DNA of 17,938 nt from Acidobacteriota bacterium. GTDB taxonomy: Bacteria; Acidobacteriota; Terriglobia; Acidiferrales; 2-02-FULL-67-57. The notes below the pieces were generated by a model that was not told where the DNA came from, ran no database searches, and saw only the letters and a program-made list of their open reading frames with translations. This document shows positions 1 to 5,495 of this stretch, piece by piece. The stretch spans positions 1 through 17,938 of the forward strand of contig JACPRL010000124.1 of NCBI GenBank assembly GCA_016189965.1, in the 5' to 3' direction. The translations under genes and the position numbers were made by a program. How positions within the stretch are numbered: position 1 is the stretch's first letter; each line of letters opens with the position of its first letter.

Positions 1-1242
1 GTGTGGGGAGGCGTAGCGGCTGTTGTGCTGGGGGGCGTGGTGTCGTTACCCGCCACTCCGCGTGACGCCACCGAGGAAACTACGGAGGCGCAAGTCCGCG
101 CCGCCACCGCCGCAGCTATCTCGGCCGAAAGCGAGCGCACGCTCCGCACCGCCTTCACCCACCTCTACAATCTGGAGTTCACCTCCGCCTTGCAGCTCTT
201 CGAGCAAATCGCCCGCGCCGAGCCGGAGAGTGCCACCGTCTGTTCCTTCTGGGCTTCGGCGGTACTCTACGAGATGCTGGCCCGCCAGGGAACGCTGCAG
301 AGCCAGCTCTTCGTCACCAGCAACGAATTCCTCCGCCTGCAGCGGCTCCCGCCCGACCCCGAACTCGACCGCCTCTTCCACGAGGTCTCCCGCCAGGCCG
401 AGCAGCGCGCCCTCAAGCGCCTGCAAGCGAACCCGAATGACCTCGACGCGCTGTTCGCCCTCGGCCTGATGTACGGCAACCAGGCCAACTACCTGGCCGG
501 CGTCAAAGCCGAATACTTCCAGGGGCTGCGCATGGGCGAGAAAGCCTTCGCCCACCACAAGAAGGTCCGGCAACTCTACCCGGAGATCCACGACACCGCC
601 ATCGTCCTGGGCATCCACGACTACATCATCGGCAGCCTCCCCCGCACGCACCGCTTTATCCTCTTCTTCCTCGGCACGCGTGGCAGCCGCGAGCGCGGCC
701 TCGACTACTTCCAGGAAGCCGCGCGCCAGGGCGAGTACCTGGCCACCTACGCGCAAGTCCTCCTCGTCGTCGCGCACATCCGTGAAGCACGCCAAGCGCA
801 GGCGCTGCTGCTGGGCGAAGACCTGCTGGCCCGCTACCCGCGCAATCCCATCTTTATGCTGGAAATGGCCCGGCTCAACCGCCAGCTGGAGCGCTTTGTG
901 CAAGCGCTGCGGCTCTCGCGCGAGTTGGTCGCCGAACTCTTCGCCCACCCGCACAACCCGCGCCTGCTCGGCCCCGAGGACGGCCTGCTGGAGTTGGCCT
1001 TGATCGAGGCGGCGCAGGGCAACCTCCCGCGCGCTCTGCAAACCCTGGCGCAGATCGAGCGCGTCCCGGAGGCCAACAGCAAAGTCATTGCCAGCGCCGC
1101 CCTCGAGCGAGGCAAAATTTTGGACCGGCTCGGCCAGCGCGAGAACGCTCTGGCCGAGTACGAAAAAGTCATCCGCCTCGACGCCGACGCAGAGCTGGTG
1201 AACGAGGCCAAGCTCTACCGCAAACGCCCCTACCAGCGGTAA
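1..1242 (+). CDS. TPR-repeat protein, probably exported or membrane-anchored (5' end may lie outside window)
   Basis: The reading frame is open from the first base of the window (GTG) to a TAA at 1240-1242 and gives 413 residues, so the true start may lie upstream. Residues 1-18 are hydrophobic and Gly/Val/Ala-rich, like the end of a signal peptide or membrane anchor. The rest is almost entirely helical with tetratricopeptide-like pairs: around residues 48-75 (YNLEFTSALQLFEQIARAEP), 140-160 (ANPNDLDALFALGLMYG) and 340-395, where ALAEYEKVIRLDADAE is a typical TPR helix. No catalytic motif is visible, so a scaffold or protein-interaction role is the only fair inference. It lies 58 bases upstream of purB in the same direction, but purB seems to have its own promoter. 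The family beyond TPR is not recognised. Confidence 0.7.
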   Translation: MWGGVAAVVLGGVVSLPATPRDATEETTEAQVRAATAAAISAESERTLRTAFTHLYNLEFTSALQLFEQIARAEPESATVCSFWASAVLYEMLARQGTLQSQLFVTSNEFLRLQRLPPDPELDRLFHEVSRQAEQRALKRLQANPNDLDALFALGLMYGNQANYLAGVKAEYFQGLRMGEKAFAHHKKVRQLYPEIHDTAIVLGIHDYIIGSLPRTHRFILFFLGTRGSRERGLDYFQEAARQGEYLATYAQVLLVVAHIREARQAQALLLGEDLLARYPRNPIFMLEMARLNRQLERFVQALRLSRELVAELFAHPHNPRLLGPEDGLLELALIEAAQGNLPRALQTLAQIERVPEANSKVIASAALERGKILDRLGQRENALAEYEKVIRLDADAELVNEAKLYRKRPYQR

Positions 1243-1260
1243 CGTTCCGCGCCTCCCTTT

Positions 1261-1288
1261 TTGCCCCCGCCGGGAAATCAGGTATGAT
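1261..1288 (+). promoter_or_regulatory. Candidate purB promoter (TTGCCC-N16-TATGAT)
   Basis: TTGCCC at 1261-1266 and TATGAT at 1283-1288 are separated by 16 bases. The -10 matches the sigma-70 consensus at five of six positions, the -35 at four of six. The predicted transcript start near 1295 is only about six bases before the purB ATG, and no Shine-Dalgarno is visible. Confidence 0.45.
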
Positions 1289-1300
1289 GGCGCTGCGACG

Positions 1301-2611
1301 ATGATTGCGCGCTACACCCGCCCGGCCCTGGGCCGCGTCTGGTCGGACGAAAACAAGCTGGCCAAGTGGCTGGAAGTCGAGCTGGCCGCCGCCGAAGCCC
1401 TGGCTGAGTGCGGGCAGATTCCCAAAGAAGCGGCACAGAGGCTCCGCGCCACCGCCCGGCCGCCGGCGCCGGCGCGCGTGGTCGAGCTCGAACAGCAAGT
1501 CCGCCACGACGTCATCGCCTTCACGATGGCCGTCGTCGAGGCGCTCCCGGCCGAGGCCCGCGAGGCCGGCCGCTACCTCCACTACGGGCTCACCAGCTCC
1601 GACATCCTCGATACCGCGCTCGCCCTGCAGCTCGCCGAAGCCAACGCCCTGCTCCGCGCCGGGCTCGAGCGCCTGGCCGCCGTGCTCAAGAAGCGCGCCC
1701 ACGAGTTCAAGGACACCCCGATGGTCGGCCGCACCCACGGCGTCCACGCCGAGCCCACCACCTTCGGCCTCAAGCTGGCCAACTGGTACAGCGAAATCGA
1801 GCGGAACCGCGAGCGCCTGGCGCGCGCCGCCGAAGACGTCCGCGTTGGCAAGATGTCCGGCGCCGTCGGCACCTTCGCGCATCTCGCGCCCGAGATCGAA
1901 GAGCGCATCTGCGCGCGGCTGGGGCTCCAGCCCGCCGCCATCAGCTCGCAAGTCGTCCAGCGCGACCGGCTGGCGCACTACGTCTCGACGCTGGCCGTGA
2001 TCGCCAGCTCGCTCGAAAAAATCGCCCTCGAAATCCGCCACCTGCAGCGCACCGAGGTGCGCGAAGCCGAGGAAGCCTTCGGCGCCGCCCAGCGCGGCAG
2101 CTCGGCCATGCCCCACAAGCGCAACCCCATCACCGCTGAGCAGATTTGCGGCCTGGCGCGGCTGCTGCGGGCGCACGCCCAGGCGGCGCTCGAAAACGTG
2201 GCCCTGTGGCACGAGCGCGACATTTCCCACAGCTCGGTCGAGCGCGTCATCCTCCCCGACGCCACCATCCTGCTCGACTATATGCTCGACCGCACCGCCG
2301 CCCTCATCGAAAACCTCCGCGTCTACCCCGAGCGGATGAAAGCCAACCTCGAGCTGACTCGCGGGCTGGTCTTCAGTGAGGCGCTCCTGCTGGCCCTCAT
2401 CCGCCAGGGCGTGGCGCGCGAGGAGGCCTACGCCTGGGTGCAGGAAGCGGCGATGAAAGTCTGGGAGAAAAACCAGGACTTCAAGCAACTGGTGCTGGCC
2501 GACTCACGCATCACCGGCAGGCTCGCGCGCGAGGAAATTGACGCCGCCTTCGACCTCCGCCACCAGCTCCGCCACGTCGATTCTATCTTCCACCGCGTCT
2601 TCAAAAGCTAG
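1301..2611 (+). CDS. purB: Adenylosuccinate lyase PurB
   Basis: Cytosolic enzyme of purine synthesis. It splits SAICAR to AICAR plus fumarate, and adenylosuccinate to AMP plus fumarate. The 436-residue length is normal for the bacterial family. Visible landmarks are the N-terminus MIARYTRPALGRVWSDENK, typical of PurB; H69 in QVRHDV; TSSD at 98-101; GRTHG at 143-147, carrying the catalytic-region His; and the fumarase/lyase superfamily signature GSSAMPHKRNP at 266-276 with its flexible-loop serines. The start at 1301 is fixed by the conserved N-terminus. The stop TAG (2609-2611) lies inside the inverted repeat that follows. No other purine gene is nearby, so it appears to be a single-gene unit, with the ferredoxin gene converging from the other side. 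Confidence 0.97.
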   Translation: MIARYTRPALGRVWSDENKLAKWLEVELAAAEALAECGQIPKEAAQRLRATARPPAPARVVELEQQVRHDVIAFTMAVVEALPAEAREAGRYLHYGLTSSDILDTALALQLAEANALLRAGLERLAAVLKKRAHEFKDTPMVGRTHGVHAEPTTFGLKLANWYSEIERNRERLARAAEDVRVGKMSGAVGTFAHLAPEIEERICARLGLQPAAISSQVVQRDRLAHYVSTLAVIASSLEKIALEIRHLQRTEVREAEEAFGAAQRGSSAMPHKRNPITAEQICGLARLLRAHAQAALENVALWHERDISHSSVERVILPDATILLDYMLDRTAALIENLRVYPERMKANLELTRGLVFSEALLLALIRQGVAREEAYAWVQEAAMKVWEKNQDFKQLVLADSRITGRLAREEIDAAFDLRHQLRHVDSIFHRVFKS

Positions 2612-2694
2612 CCACAGAGTCACAGAGACACAGAGAAAATAGGATTCAGAAAAAGGAAATAGTTTCTCTCTGTGCCCCTGTGTCTCTGTGGCTA
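2609..2694. repeat. Long inverted repeat (CACAGAG type) between convergent genes
   Basis: The arms are 2609-2639 and 2663-2694, with a 23-base AT-richer centre. They pair with only a few mismatches. The left arm is built of 8-base steps (CACAGAGT, CACAGAGA, CACAGAGA). The outermost base pairs include the TAG stop of purB (2609-2611) and the TAG stop of the minus-strand ferredoxin (complement of 2692-2694). It could fold in RNA from either strand, but no U-tract follows the stem, so it is not a classical intrinsic terminator. Similar CTCTGTGTCTCTGTGGC repeats occur in many environmental bacterial genomes (from memory). Confidence 0.85.
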
Positions 2695-3009
2695 CTCCGG
2701 CTTGACCCGCATCTCGGGGTTGAGGAGCCGCTCCACCGGCTGGCCCCCCAGGATGTGCTTTTCAATAATTTCCGGGACGTCTTCGGGCTTCACTGTCTGA
2801 TACCACAACCCATCGGGGTGGATGATGACCGTCGGGCCGGTGGCGTGCTGGCCGGTGCAGCCGACGCGCGTGACGATGATGTCGGTCAGCCCGCGCGCCT
2901 TCACCTCCTCGCGGAACTTCTGCCACACTTCGACCCCGCCCTTCGTGGCGCACTTCCCCTCGCCCTCCGTCGTGCAGCAAAATATCTGCTTCCGGAACAC
3001 CTTTGCCAT
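2692..3009 (-). CDS. Thioredoxin-like (2Fe-2S) ferredoxin domain protein with a Cys-to-His change
   Basis: A 105-residue protein of the small thioredoxin-fold [2Fe-2S] ferredoxin group (the fold of the NuoE/HoxE cluster domain and Shethna-type ferredoxins). Evidence is FCCTTEGEGKC (Cys 11, 12, 20), followed by RVGCTGQHATGPTVIIHPDG (residues 48-67), which matches the family pattern GCxGxCxxGPxVxVxPDGxWY. Normal ligands are C-x(8-12)-C and C-x3-C. Here the last cysteine is His55 (C51-TGQ-H55). The WY after the PDG turn and the C-terminal PEDVPEIIEKHILGG are also typical. The start ATG (complement of 3007-3009) is preceded by GGAGGG at a good distance. It lies 44 bases downstream of larB on the same strand and may be cotranscribed. 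A soluble electron-transfer role is likely; the partner is unknown. Confidence 0.85.
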   Translation of the reverse strand: MAKVFRKQIFCCTTEGEGKCATKGGVEVWQKFREEVKARGLTDIIVTRVGCTGQHATGPTVIIHPDGLWYQTVKPEDVPEIIEKHILGGQPVERLLNPEMRVKPE

Positions 3010-3025
3010 CGTCCCTCCGCTTCTT

Positions 3026-3056
3026 ATCTGTGTGAATCTGTGTGCATCCGTGGTTA
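3026..3056. repeat. 10-base periodic ATCTGTG repeat
   Basis: Three 10-base steps follow each other: ATCTGTGTGA, ATCTGTGTGC, ATCCGTGGTT. They fill the gap between larB and the ferredoxin gene. The complement of 3054-3056 is the TAA stop of larB, so the repeat abuts and supplies that stop. A related copy is at 3849-3924. Confidence 0.7.
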
Positions 3057-3800
3057 CAAACGATTGATCACGCTCGCCAGGCAGCCCGCCCCAAACCCAT
3101 TGTCGATGTTAACGACCGCCACGTTGGAGGCGCAACTGTTCAGCATCGCCAGCAGCGCCGCCAATCCCTGGAGGCTGGCGCCGTAGCCCACGCTCGTCGG
3201 CACGGCAATTACCGGCACACTCACCAATCCGCCCACCACGCTCGGCAGCGCCCCTTCCATCCCCGCCACGCAGATGATGACGCGGGCGGCCGACAACTTC
3301 TCGTGGTGGCGCATCAGCCGGTGGATGCCCGCTACGCCCACGTCGTAGAGCGCCTCGACGCGGTTGCCCAGCATCTCAGCGGTCACCAGCGCCTCTTCCG
3401 CCACCGGGATGTCCGACGTGCCTGCTGAAACCACCAGGATGAGCCCCTTGCCGAGGATTTTTTTGTTCTTGCGGATGCTGATGACGCCGGAAAGCTCGTG
3501 GAAGCGCGCCGCGCGCGCCAGGCGCTTCACCCGCCGGTAGAGCTTGCGGTCGGCGCGGGTAATCAGGATGTTATGCTGGTTGCGGTTCATCCCCCGCACG
3601 ATGCTCGCCACCTGCTCGGGACGCTTGCCGGGCGCGTAGATGACTTCGGCGTAGCCCTGGCGCAGCGAGCGGTGGTGGTCAATCTTAGCGAACCCCAGGT
3701 CTTCAAACGGCAGCCGCCGCAGCCGCTCCACCGCCTGCGCCGCGCTCACGCGCCCCCGCCGCACCCCCTCCAGCAGCTTTTGAATCTCCTGCTCCGTCAT
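3054..3800 (-). CDS. larB: Nickel-pincer cofactor biosynthesis protein LarB
   Basis: LarB carboxylates and hydrolyses nicotinic acid adenine dinucleotide to pyridinium-3,5-biscarboxylate mononucleotide, the first step toward the nickel-pincer nucleotide of lactate racemase and related enzymes. The protein has 248 residues, the family length. The N-terminal third (EIQKLLEGVRRGRVSAAQAVERL) is the LarB-specific part. The C-terminal half is a PurE/AIR-carboxylase-like domain: VVSAGTSDIPVAEEA (123-137), VAGMEGALPSVVGGL (178-192), VPTSVGYGASLQGLAALLAM (200-219) and NSCASNVAVVNIDNGFGAG (221-239). Cys223 matches the cysteine described as covalently holding the substrate in LarB. The usual partners larC, larE and larA are not in this window. 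It is divergent from ubiX, with a repeat-rich spacer between them. Confidence 0.95.
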   Translation of the reverse strand: MTEQEIQKLLEGVRRGRVSAAQAVERLRRLPFEDLGFAKIDHHRSLRQGYAEVIYAPGKRPEQVASIVRGMNRNQHNILITRADRKLYRRVKRLARAARFHELSGVISIRKNKKILGKGLILVVSAGTSDIPVAEEALVTAEMLGNRVEALYDVGVAGIHRLMRHHEKLSAARVIICVAGMEGALPSVVGGLVSVPVIAVPTSVGYGASLQGLAALLAMLNSCASNVAVVNIDNGFGAGCLASVINRL

Positions 3801-3848
3801 AGTCGTAGCGAAAGAAGGCCATTCTACACGATGCCTGAATTGTTGGTT

Positions 3849-3924
3849 TATCCGTGTTCATCTGTGCCTGCCCTGAGCGAAGCCTGCCGCAGGCAGGCGA
3901 AGCCGAAGGGTTCATCTGTGGTTC
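3849..3924. repeat. ATCTGTG repeat interrupted by a GC-rich palindromic element
   Basis: The outer sequence is a 10-base periodic repeat (ATCCGTGTTC, ATCTGTG, then TTCATCTGTGGTTCC). It is split by a 42-base GC-rich block at 3868-3909. The 11-mer GTTCATCTGTG stands directly on both sides of the block (3857-3867 and 3910-3920), as a target-site duplication would. The block begins CCTGCCCTGAGCGAAG, ends CCGAAGG, and contains a perfect 7-base-pair hairpin, GCCTGCC-GCA-GGCAGGC (3883-3899). No coding capacity is visible. Confidence 0.75.
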
Positions 3925-3925
3925 C

Positions 3926-3955
3926 TTGACTTGTTCAGAATGCGCGGCCTAGACT
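3926..3955 (+). promoter_or_regulatory. Candidate ubiX operon promoter (TTGACT-N18-TAGACT)
   Basis: TTGACT at 3926-3931 and TAGACT at 3950-3955. The pair lies directly downstream of the repeat and just before the ubiX ATG at 3967, giving a leader of about five bases. It resembles the candidate promoters at 8676 and 13697 in having TTGAC and TAGA. Confidence 0.45.
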
Positions 3956-3966
3956 CCGAGTTTCCC

Positions 3967-4575
3967 ATGCCGGGCAAAACTATCGTAGTCGGCATCAGCG
4001 GCGGCTCGGGCGGGGTCTACGCCCAGCGGCTGCTGGGGCTGCTGGAGGCGGACACGCGGGTGGCGCGCGTCCACCTGGTGGTCTCGAGCGGCGGCCTGCG
4101 CATCCTGCGCGACGAGCTCGGCCTCGCCTGCCGCGACACCGCCCAGCTTCCCGAAGCGCTCCTCGGCCGCGCCGCGCAGAAAATTGAAAGCATCCCTATC
4201 GGCAACATCGGCGCGGCCATCGCCAGCGGCAGCTACCCCACCGACGGCATGGTCATCATCCCCTGCTCGATGGGCACGCTCGGCGCCATCGCCAGCGGCG
4301 TCACTGACAACCTGATGCGCCGCGCCGCCGACGTCCACCTGAAAGAAGGCCGGCTGCTCCTGCTCTGCTGGCGCGACACCCCGCTCAACACGATTCATCT
4401 GGAGAACGCGCTGCGCGTAGCCCGCGCCGGCGCCATCAACTTTCCCATCTCCCCCGGCTATTATTTCGGCGCCGACAAGCTCGACGACCTCGTCACCCAG
4501 TTCTGCTGCCGCGTGCTGGCGCGGCTGGGCCTGCCGCAGGAAGAGCAGTTCGAGTGGAAAGGCACTAAAGGATGA
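3967..4575 (+). CDS. ubiX: Flavin prenyltransferase UbiX
   Basis: UbiX makes prenylated FMN, the cofactor of UbiD-type decarboxylases, from FMN and dimethylallyl phosphate. From the ATG at 3967 it has 202 residues, normal for the family. Motifs are the N-terminal flavin loop GISGGSGGVYAQRLL (9-23; the usual form is GxSGASGxxYA), VIIPCSMGTLGAIASG (96-111), RRAADVHLKEGR (118-129) and RDTPLNTIHLENALRVARAGA (from 136; usually RETPL). I chose 3967 because the longer frame from TTG 3931 would translate through the candidate promoter and adds nothing conserved. The stop overlaps the next ATG (ATGA, 4572-4575). With the following prenyltransferase and mqnE it probably serves menaquinone synthesis, supplying cofactor for a UbiD-like enzyme encoded elsewhere. 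Confidence 0.95.
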   Translation: MPGKTIVVGISGGSGGVYAQRLLGLLEADTRVARVHLVVSSGGLRILRDELGLACRDTAQLPEALLGRAAQKIESIPIGNIGAAIASGSYPTDGMVIIPCSMGTLGAIASGVTDNLMRRAADVHLKEGRLLLLCWRDTPLNTIHLENALRVARAGAINFPISPGYYFGADKLDDLVTQFCCRVLARLGLPQEEQFEWKGTKG

Positions 4576-5495
4576 ACCGACAAGCGAAAATAGAAAATGG
4601 AAAAGAGAAAATAGGCTCTCCCTATTTTCCATTTTCTGTTTTCCCTTTTCGCCCTTTGCTTCTCACGCTGCGGATGATTCGCTTCGAGCACTCGGTCTTT
4701 GCCCTGCCCTTCGCCCTGCTCGGGGCCCTGCTGGCCGCCCAGGGCTGGCCGACGGCGCGGCAGCTTTTCTGGATCATCGTCGCCATGGTGGGCGGGCGCA
4801 GCGCCGCCATGGCCTTCAACCGTATCGCCGACCTGCACTACGACAAGCTCAACCCGCGCACGGCCGCCCGCGAGCTGCCCATGGGACAACTCTCGCTGGC
4901 CTTCGCCACCGCGTTCACCATCGTTTCCGCGGCCGTGCTAGTGCTGGCCGCCTGGCAGTTGAACCCGCTGGCCCTCAAGCTCTCCCCCGTGGCCGTCGCC
5001 GTCCTGTTCCTCTATTCCTACACCAAGCGCTTCACCACCCTCACCCACTGGGTGCTGGGCTTCTGCCTGGGGATGGCGCCGGCGGGCGCGTGGATTGCCG
5101 TGCGCGGCACGCTCGACTGGGAAATCCTCCCCCTGGTACTGGCCGTGCTCTGCTGGGTGGCGGGCTTCGACATCATCTACGCCTGTCAGGACGTCGAGTT
5201 CGACCGCCGCGTGCGGCTTTTCTCCCTTCCCGCGCGTATTGGGATTGGAGGGGCGCTGTGGGTGGCGCGCGGACTGCACGTAGTGATGCTGGGGCTGCTG
5301 GTCTGGCTGGCGCACCTCGCGGGTCTGGGCGCGCTCGCTTACGGCGGGCTGGCGGTGGTCGGGGCGCTGCTGGCCTACGAGCATTCGCTCGTGGAGCCCG
5401 ACGACTTGAGCCAGGTGAATGCTGCTTTTTTCACCGTGAACGGCTATATTAGCGTGCTGCTGCTGGTCTTCTGGGGCGCTGACATTCTCACATGA
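4572..5495 (+). CDS. mqnP: UbiA-family prenyltransferase, probably menaquinone (MqnP-like)
   Basis: Integral membrane aromatic prenyltransferase of about eight hydrophobic helices. Two Asp-rich motifs bind the Mg-prenyl diphosphate: NRIADLHYDKLN (N83, D87, D91) and DIIYACQDVEFD (D200, D207, D211). IRFEHSVFALPFALLG (36-51) is the typical first helix. It sits between ubiX and mqnE, so it most likely prenylates 1,4-dihydroxy-6-naphthoate in the futalosine pathway; this is inference from context. The start is uncertain. ATG 4572 overlaps the ubiX stop (ATGA), but residues 2-26 would then be read from an inverted repeat. TTG 4656 or ATG 4674 (Met35) would give a family-like N-terminus just before IRFEH. 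The 3' end overlaps mqnE by ATGA at 5492-5495, implying coupled translation. Confidence 0.93.
   Translation: MNRQAKIENGKEKIGSPYFPFSVFPFRPLLLTLRMIRFEHSVFALPFALLGALLAAQGWPTARQLFWIIVAMVGGRSAAMAFNRIADLHYDKLNPRTAARELPMGQLSLAFATAFTIVSAAVLVLAAWQLNPLALKLSPVAVAVLFLYSYTKRFTTLTHWVLGFCLGMAPAGAWIAVRGTLDWEILPLVLAVLCWVAGFDIIYACQDVEFDRRVRLFSLPARIGIGGALWVARGLHVVMLGLLVWLAHLAGLGALAYGGLAVVGALLAYEHSLVEPDDLSQVNAAFFTVNGYISVLLLVFWGADILT
4584..4652. repeat. AT-rich inverted repeat at the ubiX/ubiA junction
   Basis: The arms are 4584-4615 (begins GCGAAAATAGAAAATGG) and 4620-4652 (ends TTTTCCCTTTTCGC). About 26 of 32 positions pair around a four-base loop. It is far more AT-rich than everything around it and lies exactly where the prenyltransferase start should be. 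In the mRNA it would form a long hairpin between two coupled genes. It may be a MITE-like or REP-like element; no coding capacity of its own is seen. Confidence 0.8.

Noticed and set aside
46..1041. 331-codon minus-strand frame opposite the TPR gene
   Set aside because: The TPR helices on the plus strand are clear; the opposite frame shows only compositional bias.
1169..2488. Long open frame on the minus strand opposite purB
   Set aside because: purB is certain by conserved motifs; the antisense frame is a by-product of GC-rich codon bias and has low-complexity Gly/Ala/Arg-rich sequence with no family features.
2609..2694. Intrinsic bidirectional terminator
   Set aside because: The A/T tracts lie at the inner ends of the arms, not after the stem, so the classical hairpin plus U-tract is absent in both directions.
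2609..3060. Possible CRISPR array from regularly spaced short repeats
   Set aside because: The 8- and 10-base steps have no spacers of constant length and no cas genes are near; the structure is an inverted repeat.
3931..3966. Longer UbiX start at TTG 3931 or ATG 3940
   Set aside because: The extension covers the candidate -35/-10 region and adds non-conserved residues before the typical N-terminus MPGKTIVVGISGG.
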